A stretch of 64,000 bases of DNA, from assembly GCF_003762905.1 (NCBI RefSeq), contig NZ_RJKS01000004.1, forward strand, positions 62,001 through 126,000, in the 5' to 3' direction. Shown piece after piece: positions 1-7,078 of this stretch (position 1 is the first letter of the stretch; the number at the start of each line of letters is the position of its first letter). The stretch comes from Curtobacterium sp. ZW137 (GTDB lineage: Bacteria > Actinomycetota > Actinomycetes > Actinomycetales > Microbacteriaceae). The translations under genes were made by a program, and so were the position numbers. The notes under the pieces were generated by a model, which was not told where the DNA came from, searched no databases, and worked only from the letters and a program-made list of their open reading frames with translations.

Positions 1-378
1 CCACGACGGCTTCAGCGTGCGCTGCAGGAACGTGAACCGCCCGATGAACACGAGGCCCATCAGGATGACGACGACGCCGAGGACCTGGGTGATGAGGTCA
101 CGCCAGCGCACCAGCCAGAAGCCGAGTGCGCCGAAGACGGTCGTGTACGCCACGAAGACCGCGGTGAAGCCGAGGACGAAGAGCAGCACCCCGAGGACGA
201 CACGTCCGCGTGACCTCGAGCCGCCGTCGGCGACGCCGCTGACGTACCCGAGGTACCCGGGGACGAGCGGCAGCACGCACGGCGAGAGGAACGACACGAG
301 CCCGGCGAGCAGTGCGACGGGCAGCGCCACGTACATCTGACCACTGAGGATCGCGTCGGAGAAGGGGTTGCTGTCCAC
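1..378 (-). CDS. ccdA: CcdA-like cytochrome c biogenesis membrane protein (3' part outside window)
   Basis: Membrane thiol-disulfide transporter that carries reducing power across the membrane for cytochrome c maturation or thioredoxin-like proteins. The 126 visible codons start at a GTG and run off the left edge, so the C-terminus is missing. The N-terminal part shows the family signature: a first hydrophobic segment, then LSPCVLPLVPGY with the redox cysteine and prolines, then two more membrane segments. The start lies 3 nt after the stop of the TlpA-like gene, so the two are cotranscribed. CcdA next to a TlpA/ResA lipoprotein is the usual actinobacterial cytochrome c cluster; ResB and ResC would be expected outside the window. 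The start codon is inferred from position and alignment with the family. Confidence 0.9.
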   Translation of the reverse strand, partial: MDSNPFSDAILSGQMYVALPVALLAGLVSFLSPCVLPLVPGYLGYVSGVADGGSRSRGRVVLGVLLFVLGFTAVFVAYTTVFGALGFWLVRWRDLITQVLGVVVILMGLVFIGRFTFLQRTLKPSW

Positions 379-381
379 AGG

Positions 382-1005
382 TCAGGAGGCCTTGCCGCCG
401 TCGAGCTCGTCGCCCACCAGGGTCTCGAGGATGCTCGTGCCGTCGACCGCGCCGAGGACGCGGGCGGCGACCCGGCCCTTCGTGTCGAGGACGATCGTGG
501 CGGGCACGGCGTTCGGCGCGATCTGCCCGGAGAGCGCGAGCTGCATGGTGCCCTTGTCGGCGTCGAGCACCGTCGGGTACTGCACGCCGAACGTCCGCTC
601 GAACGCGGCCGCGGTGGCCTTCTGGTCACGGACGTTCACGCCGATGAACTGGACGTCCTCGTCTGCGTACTCCGCCTGCACCTTGTTGAGGTACTTCGCC
701 TCGGCACGGCAGGGCGGGCAGCTGGCGTACCAGAAGTTCAGGACGACGACCTTGCCGCGCAGGGCCTTCGCCGAGACGGTGTCGCCGTCGGAGGTCGTCG
801 CGGAGAAGTCGACCGCGTCGGTGCGCTTGTCGGCGGCGACCTCGGTCACCGCACCGTCACCGGAGATGTAGTTCTGCGTCGTGCCGCTGCCGTACTGCTT
901 CGACAGCGAGTCGCTGCCACCCGAGCACCCCGTGAGGGCGATCGCGGCGACGACGGCGAGCGCCCCGGCCGCGACGAACCGCTTCTTGAGACTGCGGACG
1001 ATCAC
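382..1005 (-). CDS. TlpA/ResA-family thiol-disulfide oxidoreductase lipoprotein
   Basis: Extracytoplasmic thioredoxin-fold protein that reduces apocytochrome c or other exported thiols, taking electrons from the CcdA protein encoded just downstream. It is 207 residues long. It begins with a basic n-region, a hydrophobic stretch and the lipobox LTGC, so it should be a lipoprotein anchored outside the membrane. The redox motif is CPPC in YASCPPCRAE near residue 95, followed by the beta strand VQFIGVNVRD typical of AhpC/TSA-thioredoxin folds. The start is GTG and overlaps the stop of the upstream phosphatase gene as GTGA, so the three genes 1658 to 1 form one operon. The exact partner (ResA, CcmG or general thiol reductant) cannot be read from sequence. 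Confidence 0.9.
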   Translation of the reverse strand: MIVRSLKKRFVAAGALAVVAAIALTGCSGGSDSLSKQYGSGTTQNYISGDGAVTEVAADKRTDAVDFSATTSDGDTVSAKALRGKVVVLNFWYASCPPCRAEAKYLNKVQAEYADEDVQFIGVNVRDQKATAAAFERTFGVQYPTVLDADKGTMQLALSGQIAPNAVPATIVLDTKGRVAARVLGAVDGTSILETLVGDELDGGKAS

Positions 1006-1658
1006 ACTGCTCCTTCGTCGATGGCGGTCCCCCGGAGTTCCTGCGCGGGGTCGGCGTACCCGACCTCGGTGAACCGGCCGCCCAGGGTGGCGGGCACGCG
1101 CTCCAGCGTCGTGATGCTCGACAGGTCGCAGCGGCGCTTCCGGGGGTCGTGCCAGAGCGGCTCCCCCGCCAGGCGCCGGTGCACCATCCAGATCGGGAGC
1201 TGGTGGCTGACGAGGACGACATCGCCCTCATCGACGCTCTCCCACGCGGTGGCGACCGCGGCGAGCATGCGGTTGGCGATGGACTCGTAGGCCTCGCCCC
1301 AGCTCGGTCGCAGCGGGTTCGCGATCCACGGCCACTCCGACGGCTTCCGGATGGATCGCTTCGTGAAGCCGGGAGGCTGTCCCTCGTACCGGTTCGTCGG
1401 CTCGATGAGCCGTTCGTCCAGGGTGACGTCGAGGCCGTACGCGGCGGACCACGGTGCCGCGGACTCCTGCGTGCGCTGGAGCGGCGAGGCCACGATCCGG
1501 CGGACGTCGACGCCGGCGTCCTTCCACGCGGTGGCGGACGCTGCGGCCATCCGGTGCCCGAGCTCGCTCAGTCCGAAGCCCGGGAGTCGCCCGTAGAGCA
1601 CACGGTCCGGGTTGTGTACCTCGCCGTGCCGCACGAGGTGGATTCGGGTCGCGGGCAT
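1002..1658 (-). CDS. Histidine phosphatase family protein (phosphoglycerate mutase-like)
   Basis: Cytosolic enzyme of the branch 1 histidine phosphatase superfamily. The catalytic LVRHGE motif is at residues 7-12 and the second histidine appears late in VLVSHQLPI, the usual arrangement of cobC/PhoE-like phosphatases. The substrate is unknown. The chosen ATG gives 218 residues; a -10-like TAGACT lies 7 nt upstream at 1666-1671 with no Shine-Dalgarno, so translation is probably leaderless. A longer reading starting 14 codons earlier adds residues with no family match. It heads an operon with tlpA and ccdA, and actinobacterial cytochrome c clusters often begin with such a gene, but no functional link is established. 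Confidence 0.88.
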   Translation of the reverse strand: MPATRIHLVRHGEVHNPDRVLYGRLPGFGLSELGHRMAAASATAWKDAGVDVRRIVASPLQRTQESAAPWSAAYGLDVTLDERLIEPTNRYEGQPPGFTKRSIRKPSEWPWIANPLRPSWGEAYESIANRMLAAVATAWESVDEGDVVLVSHQLPIWMVHRRLAGEPLWHDPRKRRCDLSSITTLERVPATLGGRFTEVGYADPAQELRGTAIDEGAV

Positions 1659-1725
1659 GGGTTCCAGTCTAGGTCGCGCAGCTGTTCCCACTGCCCACAC
1701 AGGCGATTGACGGCTTCGGGACCGT

Positions 1726-3216
1726 TCAGCCGAGGTGTCCGGAGAGCCTGCCGTGCAGCGCGACCGAACCCGTGTTCAGGTTCACCACCTCGACGCTCGA
1801 GCCGTGCTTCGCGAACCGCTGCTCGACCCCGTCGAGGGCGGCCACCGTGCTGGCGTCGAACACGTGCGCCTCGGACATGTCGATGACGACGTGCTCCGGG
1901 TCCTCGGCGTAGGAGAACCGGGTGACGAGGTCGTTCGACGACGCGAAGAACAGCGCACCGCGGACCCGGTACCGCACGGTCCGCTCGTCCACCGGCTCGC
2001 GGACCACCTCGACCACGTGCGCGACCCGGCGGGCGAACACGAGCGCCGCGACGACGACACCCACGAGCACCCCGGTCGCGAGGTTGTTCGTGGCGACCAC
2101 GACGACCACGGTGATCACCATCACGGCGGTCTCCCCGAGCGGCATCCGCCCGAGGGTCCGCGGACGGATGCTGTGCCAGTCGAAGGTCGCGACGCAGACC
2201 ATGAGCATCACCGCGGTCAGCGCGGCCATCGGGATCCGGGCGACGACGTCGTGCAGCACGATGGTGAGCACGAGCACCGAGGCTCCGGCGACGAAGGTCG
2301 AGATCCGGGTGCGGGCCCCCGCGGTCTTCACGTTGATGACGGTCTGGCCGATCATCGCGCAGCCACCGGTCCCACCGAAGAAGGCCGACGCGATGTTCGC
2401 GATGCCCTGCCCCCACGACTCGCGCCACTTGCTCGACCCGGTCTCGGTGATCGCGTCGACGAGCTGCGCCGTGAGCAGCGTCTCGATGAGCCCGACGATC
2501 GCCATGCCGAACGCGTACGGGGCGATGATCGTGAGCGTCTCGAACGAGATCGGGACCGTGATGCCGTTGAACCCCGGCAGCGCGGTCGGCAGCGCCCCCT
2601 CGTCCCCGACGGTCGGCACGGCGACGCTGAACACGATCGTGATGACGGTGATCACGACGACTGCGATGAGCGGCGCCGGGACCGCCTTCGTGAGGAACGG
2701 GAACCCGACGATGATCGCGACGCCGAGCGCGGTCAACGGCCAGACCACCAGCGGGACGTCGTGGCCGAACAGGTTCGGGAGCTGCGCCGTGAAGATCAGG
2801 ATCGCGAGCGCGTTCACGAAGGCGACGTTGACGCTGCGCGGGATGAACCGCATCAGCCGTGCCACCCCGAGGAACCCGAGCACGAGCTGGATCACGCCGC
2901 CGAGCACGATCGTCGGGACGAGGTAGGAGATCCCGTGGTCACGGACCAGCGGTGCGATCACCAGGGCGACGGAACCCGCTGCTGCAGACACCATGGCCGG
3001 CCGGCCGCCGACGATCGCGATGACCACGGCGATGATGACGCTGGAGAACAGCCCGACCGCCGGGTCGACGCCGGCGACCACCGAGAACGAGATCGCCTCC
3101 GGGATGAGGGCGAGCGCGGTGACGATGCCCGCCAGCACCTCCCGCGTCAGGAGTCGGGGCGAGCGGAGTGCGGACAGGACGCTCGCGGCGGCCGGCGCGT
3201 GGGTGAGGGTCGTCAT
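1726..3216 (-). CDS. SulP-family inorganic anion transporter with STAS domain
   Basis: Secondary transporter for sulfate, bicarbonate or other anions. The 496-residue product has about ten to eleven hydrophobic segments beginning near residue 20 (GIVTALALIPEAISFSV matches the first SulP helix), then a C-terminal STAS domain of about 100 residues with VIDMSEAHVFDAST near residue 445. The ATG at 3216 was chosen because the 49 upstream codons lie in the shared promoter and in the regulator's region. A TAGGGT box sits 8 nt before the start, suggesting leaderless mRNA. The gene is divergent from a MerR regulator with only 42 bp between starts, and a perfect palindrome fills most of that gap, so MerR control is likely. 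The transported anion is not known. Confidence 0.9.
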   Translation of the reverse strand: MTTLTHAPAAASVLSALRSPRLLTREVLAGIVTALALIPEAISFSVVAGVDPAVGLFSSVIIAVVIAIVGGRPAMVSAAAGSVALVIAPLVRDHGISYLVPTIVLGGVIQLVLGFLGVARLMRFIPRSVNVAFVNALAILIFTAQLPNLFGHDVPLVVWPLTALGVAIIVGFPFLTKAVPAPLIAVVVITVITIVFSVAVPTVGDEGALPTALPGFNGITVPISFETLTIIAPYAFGMAIVGLIETLLTAQLVDAITETGSSKWRESWGQGIANIASAFFGGTGGCAMIGQTVINVKTAGARTRISTFVAGASVLVLTIVLHDVVARIPMAALTAVMLMVCVATFDWHSIRPRTLGRMPLGETAVMVITVVVVVATNNLATGVLVGVVVAALVFARRVAHVVEVVREPVDERTVRYRVRGALFFASSNDLVTRFSYAEDPEHVVIDMSEAHVFDASTVAALDGVEQRFAKHGSSVEVVNLNTGSVALHGRLSGHLG

Positions 3217-3222
3217 CGCGCT

Positions 3223-3252
3223 CAACCCTACCCTCACGTGAGGGTAGGGTTG
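3223..3252. promoter_or_regulatory. 30-bp perfect palindrome, shared operator and -10 boxes of sulP and merR
   Basis: The palindrome is centred on CACGTG between 3237 and 3238 and every base pairs from 3223 to 3252. Each arm carries TAGGGT on one strand (3225-3230 on the minus strand, 3245-3250 on the plus strand), and each TAGGGT is exactly 8 nt from the start codon it faces. The arrangement looks like two face-to-face leaderless promoters inside one MerR operator. MerR regulators commonly bind such dyads; binding by the neighbouring regulator is an inference. Confidence 0.75.
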
Positions 3253-3258
3253 GGCGTG

Positions 3259-3681
3259 ATGACCGAGCACGACGACCAGCACGACGACCAGCACGACGCC
3301 GGGACGATGCACATCGGTGAGCTTGCCGACCGCGCCGGGATGTCCCTCCGGACGATCCGGCACTACGACGAGGTCGGTCTGCTCGTGCCGAGCGGCCGCA
3401 CCACTGGTGGCTTCCGCGTCTATACCGAGCGTGACCTGGAGCGGCTGCTCGTCATTCGTCGGATGAAGCCGCTCGGGTTCTCACTCGACGAGATGGGCGA
3501 CCTCCTCAGCATCGTCGACGGGCTCCCCGGCAGTGATGCGGACGACACGGCCGCACGCGCAGCGCGCCTCGATGCCTTCCTGGAGGACGCGCGGGCCCGC
3601 CACGCGAAGCTCGTCGAGCGGGCGGGCATGGCCGAGGAGTTCATCGGCACGCTGGGCTCCCTCCGCGCTTCGCTCCCCTGA
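3259..3681 (+). CDS. MerR-family transcriptional regulator
   Basis: DNA-binding regulator of 140 residues. The winged helix-turn-helix begins at MHIGELADRAG (residue 17) and continues with TIRHYDEVGLL, FRVYTERDLERL and KPLGFSLDEM, the standard MerR core. A coiled-coil dimerisation helix follows (DAFLEDARARHAKLVERA). The C-terminus is short and has no cysteines, so it is not a metal- or SoxR-type sensor; the signal is unknown. The first ATG (3259) is 8 nt after TAGGGT, consistent with a leaderless start. An internal ATG at 3307 directly before the conserved core is the alternative. The gene is divergent from the SulP transporter and very likely controls it and itself through the 3223-3252 palindrome. 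Confidence 0.88.
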   Translation: MTEHDDQHDDQHDAGTMHIGELADRAGMSLRTIRHYDEVGLLVPSGRTTGGFRVYTERDLERLLVIRRMKPLGFSLDEMGDLLSIVDGLPGSDADDTAARAARLDAFLEDARARHAKLVERAGMAEEFIGTLGSLRASLP

Positions 3682-3900
3682 GCCCCGCGCACGCTCGGCC
3701 GCGCGCCGATCCTGTTCTCGCTCCGCACGCTCTGCGCGCCCCTCCAGCACCAGTTCCCACCAGACCCGAACACGCTCGTCGTGTGCCGCGATGATCGCCT
3801 CGGCCTTCCGCTTCCGGAAACGGTGCCGACGACGGACGCCCTCCCGCCACCGCCGCTCGACATCGGCGCTCCACGCATCGGCTTTGACTCCCATGGTCAT
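3481..3900 (-). CDS. Hypothetical basic, charged protein overlapping merR antisense
   Basis: The 139-residue product is rich in Arg, Glu and Ala in its first half (RRRHRFRKRKAEAI, then RAERAEREQDRRAAERA), consistent with a charged helix. No family is recognised. It follows the membrane protein gene at 4247 with an ATGA overlap and has an AGGAGG just upstream, so expression is plausible. ATG at 3894 is an alternative start with better spacing. The last 67 codons run antisense to the end of merR, so the true C-terminus is doubtful even though no earlier stop exists in frame. Part of that region may simply be an open frame opposite merR. Confidence 0.5.
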   Translation of the reverse strand: MTMGVKADAWSADVERRWREGVRRRHRFRKRKAEAIIAAHDERVRVWWELVLEGRAERAEREQDRRAAERARGSGERSAEGAQRADELLGHARPLDELRVAGPRVLQEGIEARCACGRVVRITAGEPVDDAEEVAHLVE

Positions 3901-4247
3901 GCTCCTCCTGCTCGGGTCTTGATGAGGTTGTCCACGATGGTGACGAACTCCACGTGGGCGCCGCGAGCAATCTGCATGTCGCATGCCGCTTCGAACGCAA
4001 GGCGACCGATCTCGTTCTGGCCCACGTCGTCAGAGCACACGAGGTCGATCGCCCACACGATGCGCGTCCACGCGCGGTCACGCTCTTCGCGGTGCACGTC
4101 CCGCCGCCAACGGAGCACGGCCCAGCAGCCGCCGACCACCGCGACGACCATCGTCAGTCCGGCCGCGCACAGCGCTGCGACCACCGTCGCGACCGCCGCA
4201 GGCGGCCAGGCCGCGAGACCGTCGGTCCCCACCGTCAGCACCGTCAT
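3897..4247 (-). CDS. Small hypothetical membrane protein
   Basis: This gene encodes 116 residues with a hydrophobic N-terminal half: one long or two closely spaced membrane segments at about residues 15-48, then RWRRD and a soluble domain of about 65 residues containing two cysteines. The start is supported by a strong GGAGGAGG Shine-Dalgarno 6 nt upstream. It overlaps the next gene by ATGA, so both belong to one two-gene unit pointing toward merR. I do not recognise a family. The positive-inside rule places the C-terminal domain in the cytoplasm. Confidence 0.65.
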   Translation of the reverse strand: MTVLTVGTDGLAAWPPAAVATVVAALCAAGLTMVVAVVGGCWAVLRWRRDVHREERDRAWTRIVWAIDLVCSDDVGQNEIGRLAFEAACDMQIARGAHVEFVTIVDNLIKTRAGGA

Positions 4248-4380
4248 GAGGACCTCCTCCCCGCTCGCGACCCGGCCACGTCGAGAACGCTACGGACGCA
4301 CCGGGGCCGAGCCGAGCCTCCCGGCGGTGTCTGTGGAGAACCGTCGGACGGAACCGGGCTGTGCAGAACCGGCAGCCCGG

Positions 4381-4386
4381 TAGACT
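4381..4386 (+). promoter_or_regulatory. -10 box of aspS, probable leaderless start
   Basis: TAGACT lies 8 nt before the GTG start of aspS and there is no Shine-Dalgarno sequence. The same TAGACT box and spacing precede the histidine phosphatase, PfkB and 32842 TetR genes in this window, which supports it as a genuine -10 element with transcription beginning at or next to the start codon. Confidence 0.6.
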
Positions 4387-4394
4387 CGACGACC

Positions 4395-5735
4395 GTGATC
4401 GAACGCACCCGCATCAGCGACCTCGCCGCCCTCCCCGACGGTCCCGTCTCCGTGGCCGGATGGGTCGAGACCGTCCGCGATCAGAAGAAGGTGCAGTTCG
4501 TCGTCCTCCGCGACGAGACCGGCGCCGTCCAGCTCGTGAACCCCGCCACGCGCGAGGCGACCGAGGGCGACGACGCCTCGGCCGCAGCACTCGCCACGAC
4601 CGAGACGATCTCGGGTCTGGCGCACGGCTCCTTCATCCACGTCACCGGCACCCTCAAGCACGACGAGCGCGTCAAGCTCGGCGGCCTCGAGGTGAAGGTC
4701 GGCGAGCTCACCGTCGTCAGCGCCGCGATCCCGGAGACCCCGATCGCCGACGACTCCTCGCTCGACAAGCGCCTCGACTGGCGCTTCATCGACCTGCGCA
4801 ACCGCAAGCAGAACCTGATCTTCCGCATCCAGACGACGCTGGAGCACGCGTTCCGCACGTACTGGGTCGAGCGCGACTACATCGAGATCCACACCCCGAA
4901 GCTGATGGCGTCGGCGTCGGAGTCCCGCGCCGAGCTCTTCCAGCTCGAGTACTTCGAGACGACCGCCTACCTCGCGCAGTCGCCGCAGAACTTCAAGCAG
5001 ATGGCACAGCCGGCCGGTTTCGGTGCCGTGTTCGAGATCGCCGACGCCTTCCGCGCCGACCCCTCCTTCACCTCCCGGCACGCGACCGAGTTCACCAGCG
5101 TCGACGCCGAGTTCTCGTGGATCGAGTCCCACGAGGACGTCATGGCGATGCACGAAGAAGTCCTCGTGGCCGGCATCACCGCGGTCAAGGAGAAGTACGG
5201 CAAGGACATCGAGGAGGTCTTCGGCTTCGAGCTGCAGGTCCCCGCGACCCCGTTCCCCCGCGTGACCCTGGCCGAGGCCCGGAAGATCGTCGCGGAGAGC
5301 GGCCACGTCGTCGTCCGTGCCGACGGCGACCTGGACCCGGAGGGCGAGCGTCGCGTGTCCGCCTGGGCGAAGGAGCACCACGGCTCGGAGTTCGTGTTCG
5401 TCACCGACTACGACGCGTCGATCCGCCCGTACTACCACATGCGCCACGCCGACGACCCGACGCTCACGAACAGCTACGACCTGCTGTTCAACGGTGCCGA
5501 GATCTCCACGGGCGCCCAGCGTGAGCACCGCGTCGACGTCCTCACCGCGCAGGCGGAGGAGAAGGGCCTGGACCCGGCCGAGCTCGGCTGGTACCTGGAC
5601 TTCTTCCGCTACGGCGTGCCGCCGCACGGCGGCTTCGGCATGGGCCTCGCGCGCGTGCTGATGCTCATGCTCGGCGAGCCGTCCATCCGCGAGGTCACGT
5701 ACCTGTTCCGCGGCCCGACGCGCCTGACCCCGTAG
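4395..5735 (+). CDS. aspS: Aspartyl-tRNA synthetase, archaeal/non-discriminating type
   Basis: Class II synthetase that charges tRNA-Asp and, in the non-discriminating form, also tRNA-Asn for later amidation by GatCAB. At 446 residues it is much shorter than the usual bacterial AspRS of about 590 because it lacks the GAD insertion domain. The N-terminal OB-fold anticodon domain spans roughly 1-100 (VAGWVETVRDQKK). The catalytic core shows motif 2 around FRADPSFTSRHATEF and motif 3 at GFGMGLARVLM. This is the archaeal/eukaryotic architecture, found in a minority of bacteria. Whether it is non-discriminating cannot be proved from the sequence; gatCAB is not in this window. The start GTG has a TAGACT box 8 nt upstream. 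Confidence 0.92.
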   Translation: MIERTRISDLAALPDGPVSVAGWVETVRDQKKVQFVVLRDETGAVQLVNPATREATEGDDASAAALATTETISGLAHGSFIHVTGTLKHDERVKLGGLEVKVGELTVVSAAIPETPIADDSSLDKRLDWRFIDLRNRKQNLIFRIQTTLEHAFRTYWVERDYIEIHTPKLMASASESRAELFQLEYFETTAYLAQSPQNFKQMAQPAGFGAVFEIADAFRADPSFTSRHATEFTSVDAEFSWIESHEDVMAMHEEVLVAGITAVKEKYGKDIEEVFGFELQVPATPFPRVTLAEARKIVAESGHVVVRADGDLDPEGERRVSAWAKEHHGSEFVFVTDYDASIRPYYHMRHADDPTLTNSYDLLFNGAEISTGAQREHRVDVLTAQAEEKGLDPAELGWYLDFFRYGVPPHGGFGMGLARVLMLMLGEPSIREVTYLFRGPTRLTP

Positions 5736-5788
5736 GGGGCGCGACGGCGCGGGCTGCGGCGGCGCGGCGGCGCGGCGCGAACCGCATC

Positions 5789-5850
5789 CGCACAACGAAA
5801 GCCGGCTCGAACCACGGAATTCCGTGGTTCGAGCCGGCTTTCGTTGTGCG
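5789..5850. terminator. 62-bp perfect palindrome, bidirectional terminator between aspS and 5928 gene
   Basis: Each 31-base arm pairs perfectly with no loop; the centre is GGAATTCC at 5816-5823. It lies between two convergent genes, so it could end transcription from both sides as a 31-bp stem. There is no long T tract, only CTTTCG in each outer arm. Perfect pairing over this length is unusual for an ordinary terminator and would also allow cruciform extrusion. Confidence 0.7.
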
Positions 5851-5927
5851 CCGCCGGAGCGCGCCAGCGCAAGCCGCCGGAGCGCGCCAGCGCAAGCGGG
5901 CGGAGCGCGCCAGCCGGGAGGCTCGGC

Positions 5928-6221
5928 TCAGCTCTCCCAGTCGATGGCGGCCCGCCCCGTGACCAGTCCACGGATCTCGGCCGCCGCAGCCTGGTGGTCC
6001 GGGTGCACCTGGTACACGTCGAGACCGGCGAGGTCGTCGAAGGTCGCCACGACGGCGACGTCCTGGTTCTTCCCCGGGTAGGCGACGTTCTCGACGACCT
6101 GCAGCGAGCGGATCGACGGGACGACCCCGATCAGCCCGTGCAGCAGTTCGCGGATCCGCCCGATGGACGACGCGCGGTCGAGGTCTTCCCGGAGGGTCCA
6201 CGAGACGACGTGCTGGATCAT
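5928..6221 (-). CDS. Dabb-domain (stress-responsive A/B barrel) protein
   Basis: Small dimeric alpha-beta barrel protein of 97 residues. It begins MIQHVVSWTL, the typical first strand, and carries the later DVAVVATFDDLAGLDVY and HPDHQAA segments of the Dabb family. Members act as small cyclases, heme-related enzymes or stress proteins, so the reaction here is unknown. Its start overlaps the stop of the glutaredoxin-like gene by ATGA, so the two are translated together. The 62-bp palindrome lies just beyond its stop. Confidence 0.85.
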   Translation of the reverse strand: MIQHVVSWTLREDLDRASSIGRIRELLHGLIGVVPSIRSLQVVENVAYPGKNQDVAVVATFDDLAGLDVYQVHPDHQAAAAEIRGLVTGRAAIDWES

Positions 6222-6472
6222 GCGGAGGCTCCCGCCTTCTCGAGGGCGCGGACGAGACGGTCCTCGTCGACACGCCAGTTGCTGTGGACGCGGCCGTCGA
6301 CCAGCACCACGGGGATGTCCTCGGCGTACTCGAGCCGGAGGGCGTCGTCGTCGAGGATCGAGCGCTCCGTGAGCGTCACGCCGGGATGGGCAGCGACCAC
6401 CCGCTCCACGATCGGTCGTGCATCGTCGCAGAGGTGGCATCCGGGCTTGGTGAGGAGCGTCACGGCTGGCAT
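6218..6472 (-). CDS. Glutaredoxin family protein
   Basis: Thioredoxin-fold redox protein of 84 residues. The motif CHLC in KPGCHLCDDA at residues 9-18 replaces the classical CPYC, as in the DUF836/glutaredoxin-like family. The fold continues with the cis-proline strand IPVVLVDG. It may reduce disulfides or handle Fe-S or mycothiol adducts; no partner is indicated except the cotranscribed Dabb protein. A TACGCT box 6 nt before the ATG and the absence of a Shine-Dalgarno suggest leaderless translation. Confidence 0.85.
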   Translation of the reverse strand: MPAVTLLTKPGCHLCDDARPIVERVVAAHPGVTLTERSILDDDALRLEYAEDIPVVLVDGRVHSNWRVDEDRLVRALEKAGASA

Positions 6473-6515
6473 GGGATCAGCGTAGCCCCGACGGTTCCCG
6501 GCCCGGGAACAGCGA

Positions 6516-6537
6516 AAGCCCCGGCGAACCGGGGCTT
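6516..6537 (-). terminator. Terminator after the bS22 gene
   Basis: A 9-bp stem, AAGCCCCGG paired with CCGGGGCTT, closes a tetraloop (TTCG on the minus strand). It lies 19 nt beyond the stop of the small ribosomal gene and is followed on the minus strand by TCGCTG. The stable UUCG-type loop and position make it a good intrinsic terminator. Confidence 0.75.
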
Positions 6538-6556
6538 CTGCGGCAAGTCTCGCGAC

Positions 6557-6655
6557 TTACTTCTTGTTGCGACGCTGGTGACGCGTCTTGCGAAGGAGCT
6601 TGCGGTGCTTCTTCTTCGCCATGCGCTTGCGACGCTTCTTGATGACAGAACCCAT
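6557..6655 (-). CDS. Ribosomal protein bS22-like (AURKAIP1/COX24 domain), 32 residues
   Basis: Tiny, extremely basic protein that begins [12 protein letters not shown] and is almost all Lys, Arg and His after that. This matches the actinobacterial small-subunit protein bS22 seen in mycobacterial ribosomes, annotated elsewhere as an AURKAIP1/COX24 domain protein. A GAGG Shine-Dalgarno lies about 7 nt before the ATG, and a promoter and intrinsic terminator frame it as a single-gene unit. Its neighbour, the BldC-type regulator, is commonly adjacent in actinobacteria. It is too short for most gene finders but the identity is clear. Confidence 0.92.
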   Translation of the reverse strand: MGSVIKKRRKRMAKKKHRKLLRKTRHQRRNKK

Positions 6656-6726
6656 GTGGACCTCGCTCGGACTGATGCTGATGTACGGACACCGGGCCGA
6701 TGAAGCCGCGGAAAATCAACCTGCCC

Positions 6727-6756
6727 GATCCTACCGGAGGGCCGCTGTGATGTCGA
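6727..6756 (-). promoter_or_regulatory. Promoter of the bS22 gene
   Basis: Reading the minus strand, TTCGAC (6756-6751) and TAGGAT (6732-6727) are separated by 18 nt. Transcription would start near 6720 and give a leader of about 65 nt containing the GAGG ribosome binding site. Confidence 0.5.
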
Positions 6757-6777
6757 ACGCGCTCTCAGGCGGAGGAC

Positions 6778-6972
6778 TCAGCCGACGTCGGCGATGCCGC
6801 CGCGCAGGACCTCGGCGACCGCCGACTCCGGGACGCGGAAGGAACGGCCGAACCGGATCGCGGGGAGTTCCCCGGCGTGCACCATGCGGTAGACGGTCAT
6901 CTTCGAGACGCGCATCATCTCGGCCACCTCAGCGACGGTGAGGAAGCGCACGTCGTCGAAACTGCCGGTCAT
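6778..6972 (-). CDS. bldC: BldC-like MerR-type DNA-binding protein
   Basis: Protein of 64 residues with a single winged helix-turn-helix: FLTVAEVAEMMRVSKMTVYRMV is the helix pair and IRFGRSFRVPESAV the wing. Length and sequence match BldC, which in Streptomyces binds direct repeats cooperatively and controls entry into development; in simple rods its targets are not known. It lacks an effector domain. ATG 6972 is chosen because the six upstream codons are not conserved. The gene stands alone between the bS22 unit and a divergent-looking intergenic gap of about 100 bp. Confidence 0.88.
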   Translation of the reverse strand: MTGSFDDVRFLTVAEVAEMMRVSKMTVYRMVHAGELPAIRFGRSFRVPESAVAEVLRGGIADVG

Positions 6973-7078
6973 GATCCGCCTTCGGGGCACGCGCTCGACC
7001 GAACGCGGAGGTTGGTGTGACCTGAGTGGTCTCTGGTAACTGTAGAGGCGGGTGATACCCGGTGTCCAGGGCGACGCG

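Noticed and set aside
1735..3258. Very long plus-strand open frame running into merR
   Set aside because: It is antisense to the SulP gene; its translation is an His/Arg/Asp-rich shadow, and only the part from 3259 is a MerR protein.
5820..5840. GGTTCGAGCC resembles a tRNA T-loop
   Set aside because: It is part of the 62-bp palindrome; no cloverleaf or acceptor stem can be formed around it.
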